Source of the DNA: Bradyrhizobium xenonodulans
Lineage (GTDB): Bacteria > Pseudomonadota > Alphaproteobacteria > Rhizobiales > Xanthobacteraceae
Direction of reading: 5' to 3'
Assembly: GCF_027594865.1 (NCBI RefSeq)
Contig: NZ_CP089391.1
Span: 5,734,501 to 5,798,500 of the forward strand
Length of the DNA stretch: 64,000 bases
In this document: positions 7,544 to 16,838 of the stretch, piece after piece
Position numbering within the stretch: the stretch's first letter is position 1
How the letters are laid out: every line of letters starts with the position of its first letter
Translations under genes and position numbers: made by a program
The notes under the pieces: model-generated
Database searches by the model: none
Told to the model about the DNA's origin: nothing
The model's input: the letters and a program-made list of their open reading frames with translations, nothing else

Positions 7544-10411
7544 ATGATTGGCGTGCCGGACACCAATGACCAGGATTCGGCCGTGTCCTTCGGGCCATTC
7601 CGGCTGTTTGTAAAGTCGCGCCTGCTCGAGAGGGACGGCGTTCCGCTTCAGCTCGGTGGCCGCGCGCTCGATATCCTCATTTTGCTCGCTGAACGCGCCG
7701 GCGAGGTCATCGACAAGCGAGAGTTGATCAAGCACGTCTGGGCCGACGTGAACGTCGACGAAGGCAGCTTGCGCTTCCACATCACGACGCTGCGCAAGGC
7801 CTTGAGTGATAAGGCCTTGGGCGATGCCGGCGAAGGCTCCCGCTATGTCGTCAACGTGCCCGGCCGTGGCTATTGCCTCGCCGCCCCACTGGTCCGTTCT
7901 GAATCGCCGGAGAAGCGGACAGGCCCGGCCGTCTCGTCGGCTCACGCACTTCCCCCGCCGCTTGCCAGAATGATCGGACGAGACGACGCGGTCGCGGGGA
8001 TTGCCGCCGAGCTTGCGCAGCATCGGTTCGTGACGATCGTCGGCCCAGGCGGAATCGGCAAGACGTCGGTCGCCCTCGCCGTCGCGCACGATAAGCTCCA
8101 GGCCTTCGACGGACAGGTCAACTTCGTCGATTTCGGCGCGCTGACGGATGCCAGGCTCGTTCCCGGCACCATCGCCGCCACGCTTGGGCTGACCGTCAAT
8201 TCCGAGGACCCGATACCGGGCCTGCTGACGTTCCTGCGCAGCCGCCGGACGCTACTGGTCCTCGACAGCTGCGAGCACATCATCGACGAGCTCGCGCCCT
8301 TGGCCGAGCGCATCGTCCAGGACGCACCGGAGCTGCATATCCTCGCCACCAGCCGCGAGTCCTTTCGCGCCGAAGGCGAGCGCGTCCACCGGTTGTTTCC
8401 GCTGGACTGCCCGCCCGAGCGCGACGGGCTCGGCATCGCCGACATCCTTGCCTATCCCGCAAGCCAGCTCTTCGTGGAACGCATTGCCGAGAGCCTGGGC
8501 GACTTCGAGCTAAGCGAGGAGGATGCGCCGCTCATCGCCGAGATTTGCCGGCGGCTGGACGGCATCGCGCTCGCGATCGAGCTCGCGGCCGGACGCGTCG
8601 ACGCCTATGGCGTTGCCGGGACCGCCTCGCTGCTCGACAACCGATTTTCGCTGCTGTGGCGGGGACGCCGCACCGCGATTCCGCGCCACCAGACCCTGAG
8701 CGCCGCGCTCGCCTGGAGCTACGATTTGCTGCCGGCAGCCGAAAGTGCAACGCTGCGCGGCTTGTCAGTGTTCGTCGGCCCGTTCACGCTCGAGGCCGCG
8801 CTTGCCGTTGCGTCCAGCCAAGGCGTCAGTGAACCTGAAGCGCTCGAGGCGATCTCGAACCTGCTCTCCAAATCACTGATCGCGACCTCGCCCGCGGAGC
8901 GACGGCTGCGCTATCGCCTGCTCGACACCACGCGCGCCTTCGTCGGCGACAAGCTGGTCGAGAACGGAGAAGCGGGTCGCGTCGCACGGGCCCATGCCGA
9001 ATATTTCCGCGACGTCCTGCGCGACATCGCGCTCACCTCCATGGGCATGCAGAGCGCGGGCGGCTTCCTTCCCTATGCCGACCATTTGCCCAATGTTCGG
9101 GCCGCGCTGTCCTGGAGCTTTTCGGACAATGGCGACCGGGCGATCGGCGTGGATCTGGCGGCCTCCGCCGCCCAGTTTTTCCTCGAGCTGACATTGCTGA
9201 CGGAGTGTTTTCGCTGGACGCAGCAGGCGCTGGCCGCTTCCGATGCGAGCACATTGGACAGCCGCCAGGAGATGACGTTGCAGGCCGCGCTCGGCGTCTC
9301 CGTGATGTTCACGCAGGGCAATACCGACGCAGTCCGGGTAGCGTTCACGCGGAGCCTCCAGCTTGCCCGCGAGCTCGAGGATCTGCACTGGCAGCTCTGG
9401 CTGCTGCGCGGTTTGCACATCTACTTGACCAGGGTCGGAGATTTTCACGGTGCGCTCGGCACCGGCGAGCAGGGCGAGAGCGTTGCGTGCAAGCTGAACG
9501 ATCCCGCCGCCGCGCTGAACGTCGAATGGATGCTTGGCGTCGCGCATCATCTGATCGGCAATCAGGACAAGGCCGTGCAGTTCTGCGAGAGCGCGATGGT
9601 GCACAATCCCGGCTCGCAGCGGTTGAACATCGGGCATCTCGGCTATGACGACCGCATCGTCGCGCTGGTGGCGCTGGCGCGCGGGCTGTGGCTTACCGGC
9701 CGGCCCGATCGCGCGATCGAGGCGGCCAGATACACGGTGCGCGAGGCCGAGCTGCTCGAGCAGCCCCTCACGCTCGGCATCTCGCTGATCTGGACGATCT
9801 ACGTGTTCCTCTGGGTCGGCGACTGGGCCAATGCCGAAATCCTGATCGAACGGCTGATCGATCATTCGGCGCGGCACTTCCTCGGCCCCTATCACGCGGT
9901 CGGCATCGGCCAGAAGGGCGATCTGCTGCTTCGTCGCGGCGACATCGCCGGCGGGATCGAGCATCTTCGCCGCAGCCAGGCCACGCTATACGCGACGCGG
10001 CACCGGATCATGACGACGGTGTTTGCGACGGCGCTGGCGGAGGGCCTCGCCTCCCAGAACCAGCCCGTCGATGCCTTGCGCACGATCGACGAAGCCATCG
10101 CGGAGATCCCCGCGCACGGTGAATCCTTCGACATGCCGGAGATGCTCCGGGTCAAGGCGGACATCCTCGCCCGGTCCGGCAATGCCGCGGAGGCCGAAAA
10201 CTGCTTCCGGAGATCGCTCGATCTGTCGCGCCGGCAATGCGCGCTCGGCTGGGAGTTGCGGGGGGCGATCGGCCTCGGCCACCTCTGGCACCAGGCCGGA
10301 AAGACCGGCGAAGCACGCGCCTTGCTCGCCCCGCTCGTCGCGCGGTACCAGGACGGCCTCCAGACCCGTGATCTCGTGGCCGCCAGGGATCTGCTTGGCG
10401 CGCTGAATTGA
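7544..10411 (+). CDS. OmpR-type winged-helix/STAND ATPase/TPR transcriptional regulator 2
   Basis: 955-residue paralogue of the gene at 1510: winged helix (residues ~10-110, ending YVVNVPGRGYCLAA), NB-ARC-type NTPase with P-loop GPGGIGKT and Walker B LLVLDSCEH, ATSRESF sensor block, then TPR-like repeats to the end. It carries a 15-bp tandem duplication (7796-7825) that inserts KALSD before KALGD at the end of the winged helix; regulator 1 lacks this. The N-terminal half is highly similar to regulator 1, the repeat half much less, suggesting the same DNA-binding mode with a different input. The next gene (10530) follows on the same strand after 118 bp. Confidence 0.85.
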   Translation: MIGVPDTNDQDSAVSFGPFRLFVKSRLLERDGVPLQLGGRALDILILLAERAGEVIDKRELIKHVWADVNVDEGSLRFHITTLRKALSDKALGDAGEGSRYVVNVPGRGYCLAAPLVRSESPEKRTGPAVSSAHALPPPLARMIGRDDAVAGIAAELAQHRFVTIVGPGGIGKTSVALAVAHDKLQAFDGQVNFVDFGALTDARLVPGTIAATLGLTVNSEDPIPGLLTFLRSRRTLLVLDSCEHIIDELAPLAERIVQDAPELHILATSRESFRAEGERVHRLFPLDCPPERDGLGIADILAYPASQLFVERIAESLGDFELSEEDAPLIAEICRRLDGIALAIELAAGRVDAYGVAGTASLLDNRFSLLWRGRRTAIPRHQTLSAALAWSYDLLPAAESATLRGLSVFVGPFTLEAALAVASSQGVSEPEALEAISNLLSKSLIATSPAERRLRYRLLDTTRAFVGDKLVENGEAGRVARAHAEYFRDVLRDIALTSMGMQSAGGFLPYADHLPNVRAALSWSFSDNGDRAIGVDLAASAAQFFLELTLLTECFRWTQQALAASDASTLDSRQEMTLQAALGVSVMFTQGNTDAVRVAFTRSLQLARELEDLHWQLWLLRGLHIYLTRVGDFHGALGTGEQGESVACKLNDPAAALNVEWMLGVAHHLIGNQDKAVQFCESAMVHNPGSQRLNIGHLGYDDRIVALVALARGLWLTGRPDRAIEAARYTVREAELLEQPLTLGISLIWTIYVFLWVGDWANAEILIERLIDHSARHFLGPYHAVGIGQKGDLLLRRGDIAGGIEHLRRSQATLYATRHRIMTTVFATALAEGLASQNQPVDALRTIDEAIAEIPAHGESFDMPEMLRVKADILARSGNAAEAENCFRRSLDLSRRQCALGWELRGAIGLGHLWHQAGKTGEARALLAPLVARYQDGLQTRDLVAARDLLGALN

Positions 10412-10450
10412 CAGTATCTTCAACGAGATACCGCCAGAAATACTGCTCGC

Positions 10451-10470
10451 AACTCCTAACAACTTCTAAC
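10451..10470 (+). repeat. Two 10-bp tandem repeats upstream of 10530
   Basis: AACTCCTAAC directly followed by AACTTCTAAC, 60 bp before ATG 10530. The spacing is one helical turn, as expected for a factor that binds side by side on one DNA face, such as OmpR-type winged helices. A related triple repeat is at 11380-11409. Confidence 0.6.
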
Positions 10471-10529
10471 ACGCCAATCAGCATCCGCCCCGCCATGGTG
10501 GAGACACTTCATGGCGGATATGGCGGGAC

Positions 10530-11237
10530 ATGGCGCTTCTTGACGATGTGATCGAAGCCAGCGGCGGAATGGCCCGCTGGAACAGCTTGAACCGGTTCAC
10601 GCTCCACCTTTCCGTCGGCGGCTCGCTATTCTCCGGCACCGGACATGCCAGCGAGTTCAAGGATGTGACCGCGGAGGGCTCGACCCGGTCCCAATCGGTC
10701 CGCTTCACCGGCATCACCGGGGGCGAGTACTCCGGCTCCTTTCATCCCGACGCGATCACGATCGAAAGCCTCGAGGGTGAGGTCCTGCGCACCTGGAACA
10801 ACCCCAGCCTTGCATTTCCCGAGACCCGCTCCCCTGCGCTCGTGGACGAGCTGCACCTCGTGTTCTTCTGCGGCGTCGCTATCTGGAATTATCTGACCAA
10901 CCCATTCCTGCTCGCCCATCCCGACGTCGTCACGGAGGAGCTGACACCGTGGCGCGAGAACGCGGACACCTGGCGGCGGCTGCGGGCGCAATTCCCGCCG
11001 CACCTGATCACGCTCGCGCCCGAGCAGATCTTCTATTTCGACGAGAACGCGCTGCAACGGCGGACCGATCACGATCTCTTCGGAATGAAGGTCGCGCATT
11101 ACTCCTGGGCGCACGACAGTTTTGGCGGCATCGTCGTGCCGACGCTGCGCCGTGCACAGACCCTGCGGCCTGACGGAACGGTGATCACCAAGCCTGTGCT
11201 CATGGACGTCGAGATTTTCGACGCCGTGTTCGAGTAG
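10530..11237 (+). CDS. Conserved hypothetical protein
   Basis: 235 residues, no signal peptide or membrane helix. It is rich in beta-strand patterns (FTLHLSVGGSLFSG, VRFTGITGGEYSGSF, HDLFGMKVAHYSWAHD) and Trp residues, like lipocalin or LolA-type half-barrels. The C-terminal ITKPVLMDVEIFDAVF closes a sheet. Start ATG 10530 has only GGCGGGAC upstream. It is flanked by the two 10-bp repeat arrays, so it may belong to the same regulatory unit as regulator 2 and the AraC gene. I cannot name a function. Confidence 0.7.
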   Translation: MALLDDVIEASGGMARWNSLNRFTLHLSVGGSLFSGTGHASEFKDVTAEGSTRSQSVRFTGITGGEYSGSFHPDAITIESLEGEVLRTWNNPSLAFPETRSPALVDELHLVFFCGVAIWNYLTNPFLLAHPDVVTEELTPWRENADTWRRLRAQFPPHLITLAPEQIFYFDENALQRRTDHDLFGMKVAHYSWAHDSFGGIVVPTLRRAQTLRPDGTVITKPVLMDVEIFDAVFE

Positions 11238-11379
11238 CGGCATGCGCGAGAACGGACGAGGTCGCGTGAGTGAACCGGATGTGGACTGCGCCGAAGCTGC
11301 GCCAATCCGCGCAATGAATTGAAAAACCGCATAAAACAAAGCCTCCTGCGGCGAGCTGTCACACCGCCTGTGCTCACAC

Positions 11380-11409
11380 AACAACTAACAACTCCTAATC
11401 ACCCCTAAC
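11380..11409 (+). repeat. Three 10-bp phased repeats upstream of araC-type gene
   Basis: AACAACTAAC, AACTCCTAAT and CACCCCTAAC lie head to tail; CTAA recurs exactly every 10 bp (11385, 11395, 11405). It matches the array at 10451-10470 and lies 104 bp before ATG 11514. A likely operator array, for an unknown factor. Confidence 0.6.
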
Positions 11410-11513
11410 GAGCGGCCTGGCGCTCACGCGCCTACTCTCTCACCATCGCGAACGCCGGACTTGCGCGTTCGCCGGCCGCCTCAAGCGGTCATTGAGACGA
11501 GAGAGGACGAACG

Positions 11514-12497
11514 ATGTTCACCGACTTGCAGGCGCGCAGCCGGATCGATTTTCGAGCCGCCACCCGGGACGGCGAGGCCCCGCAGCAAACACGGGCCGTC
11601 GCACGGGAGAGCACATGGCGGCAGCTCGATTGCAACGAGCGGGCCGCGAGCGAGACCATTGCGATTTCACGGTGGGAGGACGCGCGGGACATCTCGTCGC
11701 ACCAGGCGACGACGCCGGAGGATCGCTATTTCGTCGCCATCGCGCTGAAGACCACGCGCGCGAAGCTGAGCCGCGACCGCCAGATCATTTTCGACGGCAC
11801 GATGCCCGCAGGCACTCTGTATGTCAGCGCGCCGTCGAAGCCGCTGGCCGCGCAATTCCAGGCGCCTTGCGCCTTCCTGCACTTCCACATCTCCACCGAT
11901 CATTTTCCCGCGGGGCTGCCCGCGATCGAGGGCCTCGATAACCTCGTCCTGCTGCGCGACCCGCTCGCCGCCGAGCTCGCCAAGGCCCTGACCGAACATG
12001 GCGATGCCGCGGACCGGCCGTTCGCCCGCTGCATCGGCCAAACCCTCGCGATGCATCTGACCAGGCTCGAGCTGCCGCGCGCAAAGGTCAATGCCTTGCC
12101 GAAATGGCGGCTGCGGCGCATCGAGCAATATGTCGCCGATCACTTTGATCGCTGCATCAGCCTGTCCGAGCTCGCCAACGTCGCGGGCCTCTCCAGGATG
12201 CATTTCGCGGCACAATTCCGCGCCGCGACCGGCTATCGTCCGCGCGAATATCTGCTCAATCACCGGGTCGAGCACGCGAAGACCCTGCTCGCGTCGACCG
12301 AGCGGCCGCTGGCGGAGATCGCGCTGGCCGTCGGCTTCAGCACCCAGGCGCATTTTTCGACCGTGTTCAAGCGCATCAGCGGCCAGTCTCCGGCACGCTG
12401 GCGCCTCGCCAGCAAAAGCCAGCGCTTTGAGGTCGAAGCGTCGCCGCGGCGCCGTCCTTCCGCCGACGGAGATTGGATCGCAAGCGCGGCCGCGTAG
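11514..12497 (+). CDS. AraC family transcriptional regulator
   Basis: 327 residues. The C-terminal ~100 residues (about 205-305) form the double helix-turn-helix: ISLSELANVAGLSRMHFAAQF, then PLAEIALAVGFSTQAHFSTVF and the end motif SGQSPARWR. The N-terminal ~190 residues are a sensing/dimer domain without a recognisable ligand motif. ATG 11514 follows GAGAGAGGACGAACG. Three phased repeats lie in its leader, and a strong terminator follows, so it is likely monocistronic. Target genes are unknown; the AraC domain could also bind the phased repeats. Confidence 0.9.
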   Translation: MFTDLQARSRIDFRAATRDGEAPQQTRAVARESTWRQLDCNERAASETIAISRWEDARDISSHQATTPEDRYFVAIALKTTRAKLSRDRQIIFDGTMPAGTLYVSAPSKPLAAQFQAPCAFLHFHISTDHFPAGLPAIEGLDNLVLLRDPLAAELAKALTEHGDAADRPFARCIGQTLAMHLTRLELPRAKVNALPKWRLRRIEQYVADHFDRCISLSELANVAGLSRMHFAAQFRAATGYRPREYLLNHRVEHAKTLLASTERPLAEIALAVGFSTQAHFSTVFKRISGQSPARWRLASKSQRFEVEASPRRRPSADGDWIASAAA

Positions 12498-12551
12498 CTC
12501 GTCCATTTGCGCCGGCTCGCGCCCCTCTCCTCCCGGGTCTGCGAGCCTCTC

Positions 12552-12589
12552 GGGGCCGTCCCTGCGCCCACACAGGGCGGCCCCTTTTT
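12552..12589 (+). terminator. Rho-independent terminator after the AraC gene
   Basis: GGGGCCGTCCCTG pairs with CAGGGCGGCCCC (one bulged T), loop of 8 bases, followed directly by TTTTT at 12585-12589. It ends the AraC transcript before the convergent molybdoenzyme gene. Confidence 0.85.
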
Positions 12590-12635
12590 CGTCTGTCGCC
12601 GCGCTTCCAATGGCGAGGCAAGCAGCAGGCGTCCC

Positions 12636-14960
12636 CTACACCGGATCGAACGCCCGGATCGGCGGCAGATTGCCCGCGAACTTCTCCACTTCCACTGCCG
12701 TCAACTGCCCCGTACATCCCTGCGCAAAGGACGACGTGCCGATGTCGCGGGTGAGCACGTTCGGATTGCCGTGAACGCAGAGCGGCGCGTCGTCTTCGGG
12801 GTCGGCGGGATCGTACCAGGCGCCGGTCGGAAGCTGCACCACACCGGGCGCGATGCCATCGGTGACGTGGACCGCGGCAAGGCAGGCGCCACGGTCGTTG
12901 AACAGGCGGATGATGTCGCCGTCCTTGATGCCGCGCGCGTCGGCGTCGCGCGGGTTCATGCGGGCGACCTCGCGGCCGCGATGTTTGCCTTGAAGCGAAT
13001 GTCCGCCGAAATCGAGCTGGCTGTGCAGGCGCGTCACGGGCTGGTTGGCGACGAGGAAGCACGGCGCGCCCGGCTTCGGCATGTCGGTCTTGTCGAGCCA
13101 GACCGGATGGCCCGGGCAATCCGCATCGCCATGGCCGGCGATCTTGGCCGAGAAGATCTCGATGCGTCCGCTCGGCGTCGGCAGCGGATGCGCGACCGGA
13201 TCCTCGCGAAAACTGCGCAGCCGGCCGCCGTCGTCGGGCTGTTGCGGCACGACGAGACTGCCCCGCTGCCAGAATTCGTCGAAGCTCGGGGCCTCGAGGC
13301 CGCGCTTGGCGAGCGACGCGCGGGTCGGCTCATAGAGATGTTCCAGCCACTGCCGCGACGTGCGGCCTTCCGTAAAAGGTTCGCGGGCGCCGAGACGTTC
13401 GGCGAGATCGGCAAAGATCTCGTAATCGTCGCGCGCAAGGCCGAACGGCTCGGCGATCCGGTGCATCGCGACCATCAGGGGATCGTTGCTGGAATAGCCG
13501 ATGTCCTCGCGCTCGAGCGTCATGGTCGCGGGCAGGACGATGTCGGCGTGCCGCGCGGTGGCGGTCCAGCCGAGATCGTGCACGACGAACGTATCGACTT
13601 GCGCAAACGCCTTGCGCAGGCGGTTGATGTCCTGGTGATGATGGAAGGGATTGCCGCCGGCCCAGTAGACCAGACTGATGTCCGGATAGGTGCGCGTCTC
13701 GCCATTGTAGCGATAGGTGCTGCCGGGGTTGAGCAGCATGTCGGCAATGCGCGCAACCGGAATGAAGTCGCGCACGCCGTTGCGGCCCTGCCCGAGCGTC
13801 GGCCCCGGCACGTCGTTGACGCGGCGGCCGTAATAGCCGATCGCGCCGAGCGAATAGGCGTAGCCGCCGCCGGCAAGGCCGATCTGGCCGAGCGCGGCCG
13901 CCAGCACCATGCCCATCCATACCGGCTGCTCGCCATGCTCGGCGCGCTGGAGCGAATGCGAGACGGTGATGAGCGCACGCTTTCCGGCGAGACGGCGGGC
14001 GAGCGTGCGGATCGTGTCGGCGGCGACACCTGAGATCGCGGCGGCCCATTCGGCATGCTTGGGCTGGCCATCCGTTTCGCCGGTGAGGTAGCGCAGGAAA
14101 ACCGGCCATCCTTCCGTGTAGCGATCGAGGAAGGCCTGGTCGTGCAGGCCTTCGCTGACCAGCGTGTGAACGATGCCGAGCATCAGCGCGGTATCGGTGC
14201 CGGGCACGCAGCTCATCCATTCGGCGCCGGCCTCGACGGGCAGGTCTTCGCGCAGCGGACTCATCAGGATGAACTCGCAGCCGCGCCGGCGCGCAGCCTC
14301 CATGGCGCCGCGCTCGACATGCTTGCTGATCGAGCCGCCGGCCACCATGGAGTTCTTCAGAGCCATGCCGCCGAACGCCAGCACGATGTCGGTCTCGGTC
14401 GCGATCTGCTCCCAGGTGACGTTGCGCTTGGTGATGTCCTCATAACCGCAGAGGATCTGCGGCAGCAGCACCGAGGACGCACCGGACGAGTAACTGTTCA
14501 CCGAGCGCACATAGCCGCCCATCGCGATGTTGAGGAAGCGATGCACCTGGCTCTGCGCGTGATGGAAGCGCCCCGCGCTCGACCAGCCGTAGGAGCCGCC
14601 GAACACGGCGCCGGGCCCGCGTGTGTCGCGGATGCGGCCGAGCTCGTCGCCGAGCAGATCGAGCGCCTTCTCCCAGCTCACGGAGACGAATTCGTCGCGG
14701 CCGCGGCGGTCGTCGGGGCCCGGCCCGCGCTCCAGCCAGCCGCGGCGGATCGCAGGCTGAGCGATGCGCGCCTGGTGCCGCAGCGCGCCGGGGAAATTGT
14801 CGATGATGCCGTTCGGATCGGGATCGCCCGCATAGGCCCTGACCTCGAGTCCCGCTTCGCCTTGACGCGCCGAAAACACGCCCCAGTGCGAGGTGTGGGG
14901 CTTGAAGCCGTCGGACAGGTCGAGACCGGGGTCGGGGAAGCCAATCGTATCGTCCATCAT
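12636..14960 (-). CDS. Molybdopterin oxidoreductase, DMSO/biotin-sulfoxide reductase type
   Basis: 774 residues with the bis-MGD enzyme layout: N-terminal GALRHQARIAQPAIRRG, FGGSYGWSSAGRFHHAQSQ, a serine-type Mo-ligand region NSYSSGA (about residues 155-161), YWAGGNPFHHHQDINRL, and a C-terminal cap with TRLHSQLDFGG. There is no N-terminal CxxC cluster and no Tat signal, so it should be a cytoplasmic single-subunit enzyme like BisC rather than periplasmic TorA. No chaperone or cytochrome gene is adjacent. Substrate could be biotin sulfoxide, methionine sulfoxide or another S/N-oxide; this cannot be decided here. Confidence 0.88.
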   Translation of the reverse strand: MMDDTIGFPDPGLDLSDGFKPHTSHWGVFSARQGEAGLEVRAYAGDPDPNGIIDNFPGALRHQARIAQPAIRRGWLERGPGPDDRRGRDEFVSVSWEKALDLLGDELGRIRDTRGPGAVFGGSYGWSSAGRFHHAQSQVHRFLNIAMGGYVRSVNSYSSGASSVLLPQILCGYEDITKRNVTWEQIATETDIVLAFGGMALKNSMVAGGSISKHVERGAMEAARRRGCEFILMSPLREDLPVEAGAEWMSCVPGTDTALMLGIVHTLVSEGLHDQAFLDRYTEGWPVFLRYLTGETDGQPKHAEWAAAISGVAADTIRTLARRLAGKRALITVSHSLQRAEHGEQPVWMGMVLAAALGQIGLAGGGYAYSLGAIGYYGRRVNDVPGPTLGQGRNGVRDFIPVARIADMLLNPGSTYRYNGETRTYPDISLVYWAGGNPFHHHQDINRLRKAFAQVDTFVVHDLGWTATARHADIVLPATMTLEREDIGYSSNDPLMVAMHRIAEPFGLARDDYEIFADLAERLGAREPFTEGRTSRQWLEHLYEPTRASLAKRGLEAPSFDEFWQRGSLVVPQQPDDGGRLRSFREDPVAHPLPTPSGRIEIFSAKIAGHGDADCPGHPVWLDKTDMPKPGAPCFLVANQPVTRLHSQLDFGGHSLQGKHRGREVARMNPRDADARGIKDGDIIRLFNDRGACLAAVHVTDGIAPGVVQLPTGAWYDPADPEDDAPLCVHGNPNVLTRDIGTSSFAQGCTGQLTAVEVEKFAGNLPPIRAFDPV

Positions 14961-15287
14961 TGCATTCCTTGTTCCGGTCGCGCCACGGTCCCCGCCGCTC
15001 CCGTGTCAATTCGGGTGGCAGTATAACGATCCGCTCCCCGATGTCGTCGGGATCAGGGCCGGCGAAAATGCCAGGCCCTCGTGCAAGGGCAGCTTGGCGA
15101 ACGTTCGAGGGAACGAGCCCGCGCGAACCTTCGACCCATTTTATACTTTATTTCAATGCTTTACTCCGCCGAACCCGGAACAGCCCGATCCATCTCCCGG
15201 CAAGAATGCGTGCAAAATCTCTTCCAACGACAGTGACATTGAAACGTGCGATATGGCCAACCTCCCCACCACAACATCGGTCTCATC
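14961..15287 (+). other. Gene-free divergent region, 327 bp
   Basis: It holds the promoters of the molybdoenzyme gene (minus) and the RidA gene (plus). I see an AT-rich patch around 15138-15160 but no palindrome, FixK box, repeat or small gene that I can support. Confidence 0.4.
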
Positions 15288-15638
15288 ATGATCAAGCGCG
15301 TCCTGCCCTACGAAGGTCTGCTCCACGAAGTGGTCGAGCACAATGGCGTGCTTTACATCGGGGGAATCGTCCCCGAGGACACGAGCCTCGATATGTCGGG
15401 CCAGGCGAGCGACGTCCTCGGCCAGCTGGCGAACCTGCTGAAGACCCTCGGATCAGATCTGGCCAGCGTCTTGCAAGTGACCATCTACATGACCGACCTG
15501 AAGGAGAAGGCAGCGTTCAACGCGGCCTGGAAGGCGCGCTTTGCAGAAGCTCATCTGCCGGCACGCGCCGCCATCGGCGTCGCCGATCTCGGTCCGGGCG
15601 TCAAGCTCGAGATGACCGCGATCGCCGCGCGGCAATAG
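15288..15638 (+). CDS. RidA family (YjgF/YER057c/UK114) protein
   Basis: 116 residues, cytoplasmic. Enamine/imine deaminase-type fold with the usual RVLPYEGLLHEVVEHNGVLY start, GQASDVLGQLANLLKTLGSD, VTIYMTDLK, and LPARAAIGVADLGPGVKLEM, whose Arg matches the carboxylate-binding Arg of active RidA proteins. The final Glu region is also present. I chose ATG 15288; the GTG at 15246 would add 14 unlikely residues. It converges with the acyl-CoA dehydrogenase gene at 15653. Role is probably removal of reactive imines or hydrolysis in a degradation route; the exact substrate is unknown. Confidence 0.88.
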   Translation: MIKRVLPYEGLLHEVVEHNGVLYIGGIVPEDTSLDMSGQASDVLGQLANLLKTLGSDLASVLQVTIYMTDLKEKAAFNAAWKARFAEAHLPARAAIGVADLGPGVKLEMTAIAARQ

Positions 15639-15652
15639 CGCCGCCGGCCTCG

Positions 15653-16837
15653 TCACATGGCCTTTCGCTGCGCGAGACGCGCGATGTTGAGCTGGTGAAT
15701 CTGGCTGGTCCCCTCGTAGAGGCGGAACAGCCTGATGTCCCTGTACCAGCGCTCGATCGACGAGTGATCGGCGATGTAGCCGGCGCCGCCGAACATCTGC
15801 ACGCAGCGATCGGCCACGCGGCCGCACATCTCCGTCGCGAAATATTTGCACATCGATGCTTCGAGCGCGACGTCCTCGCCGCGGTCCCGCTTGCGCGCGG
15901 TCTCGAGGATCATCGATTGCGCCGCAAAGATCTCCGTCCGGCAATCGGCAATCATCGCCTGGACGAGCTGATAGTTGCCGACCGGCTCGCCGAACTGAAC
16001 GCGGCTGCCGGTATGGCGGATGGCCATGTCGAGCATCCGGATCGCCGGCCCGGTCGACAGGGCGGCCAGATGAATGCGCTGCTTGTTCAGCACCTTCATG
16101 ATGGTCTTGAAGCCCACGCCTTCGCGGCCGCCGATCAGATTGGCCGCCGGCACCCGGCACTGGTTGAAATAGACCGCACCCACGGGCGAGCCCGCCTGCC
16201 CCATCTTGCGGTAGGGCGCACCGGTCGCAAGGCCCACGCTCCCGCGCTCGACGATGAAGGCCGAGACGCCCGAAGCGCCCTTCGTGTGCGGATCGGTGCG
16301 CGCCGTAACGGTGAAAATGTCGGCCAGGGGCGCGTTGGTGATGAAGCACTTCTCGCCGTCGAGAATGTAGTGATCGCCGCCGCGGCGGGCGATGGTCTTG
16401 ACGTTCGAAGCCTCCGAGCCGGCATCGGGCTCGGTCACGGCGAGGCAGCCGGTCCATTCACCGCTGGCAAGGCGCGGCAGGTAGGTCTGCTTCTGCTGCT
16501 CGGTCCCGTCGGCGACGATTCCCTCCGAGCCGATGCCGGTGTTGGTGCCGACGCGGGCGCGAAAGGCGACCGAACATTGCGACAGCTCGAATGCGGCCAG
16601 CACGAGCTCCTCCGTGGTGAGCCCGGCGCCGCCATAGGCCTCCGGGATGCTCCAGCCGAAGAAGCCCTCCGTGCGCATGGTGGCGACGATATCCGCTGGG
16701 ACCTCATCGCAGCTTTCGACGCGCGCCTCGGCCGGAATGGCAATGTCGCGAACGAACCGGCGAACGCGCTCCAGCAGGGCCTCGAAGGCGGCAGGTTCCC
16801 GGATCATGGCTGCAGCCTTCCGATGCATCTCATGCAT
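15653..16837 (-). CDS. Acyl-CoA dehydrogenase (third in the run)
   Basis: 394 residues, FAD-dependent alpha,beta-dehydrogenation of an acyl-CoA. Motifs: IPEAYGGAGLTTEE, CLAVTEPDAGSEASN, CFITNAPLAD, and the C-terminal catalytic block RLYEGTSQIHQLNIAR with Glu in the MCAD-like position. The ATG at 16837 follows the tctA stop after one base (TGA C ATG), so translation is coupled; longer in-frame starts are less likely. It is the last gene of the operon read from 27.7 kb. Unlike the other two dehydrogenases of the operon it looks self-sufficient. Confidence 0.92.
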   Translation of the reverse strand: MHEMHRKAAAMIREPAAFEALLERVRRFVRDIAIPAEARVESCDEVPADIVATMRTEGFFGWSIPEAYGGAGLTTEELVLAAFELSQCSVAFRARVGTNTGIGSEGIVADGTEQQKQTYLPRLASGEWTGCLAVTEPDAGSEASNVKTIARRGGDHYILDGEKCFITNAPLADIFTVTARTDPHTKGASGVSAFIVERGSVGLATGAPYRKMGQAGSPVGAVYFNQCRVPAANLIGGREGVGFKTIMKVLNKQRIHLAALSTGPAIRMLDMAIRHTGSRVQFGEPVGNYQLVQAMIADCRTEIFAAQSMILETARKRDRGEDVALEASMCKYFATEMCGRVADRCVQMFGGAGYIADHSSIERWYRDIRLFRLYEGTSQIHQLNIARLAQRKAM

Positions 16838-16838
16838 G

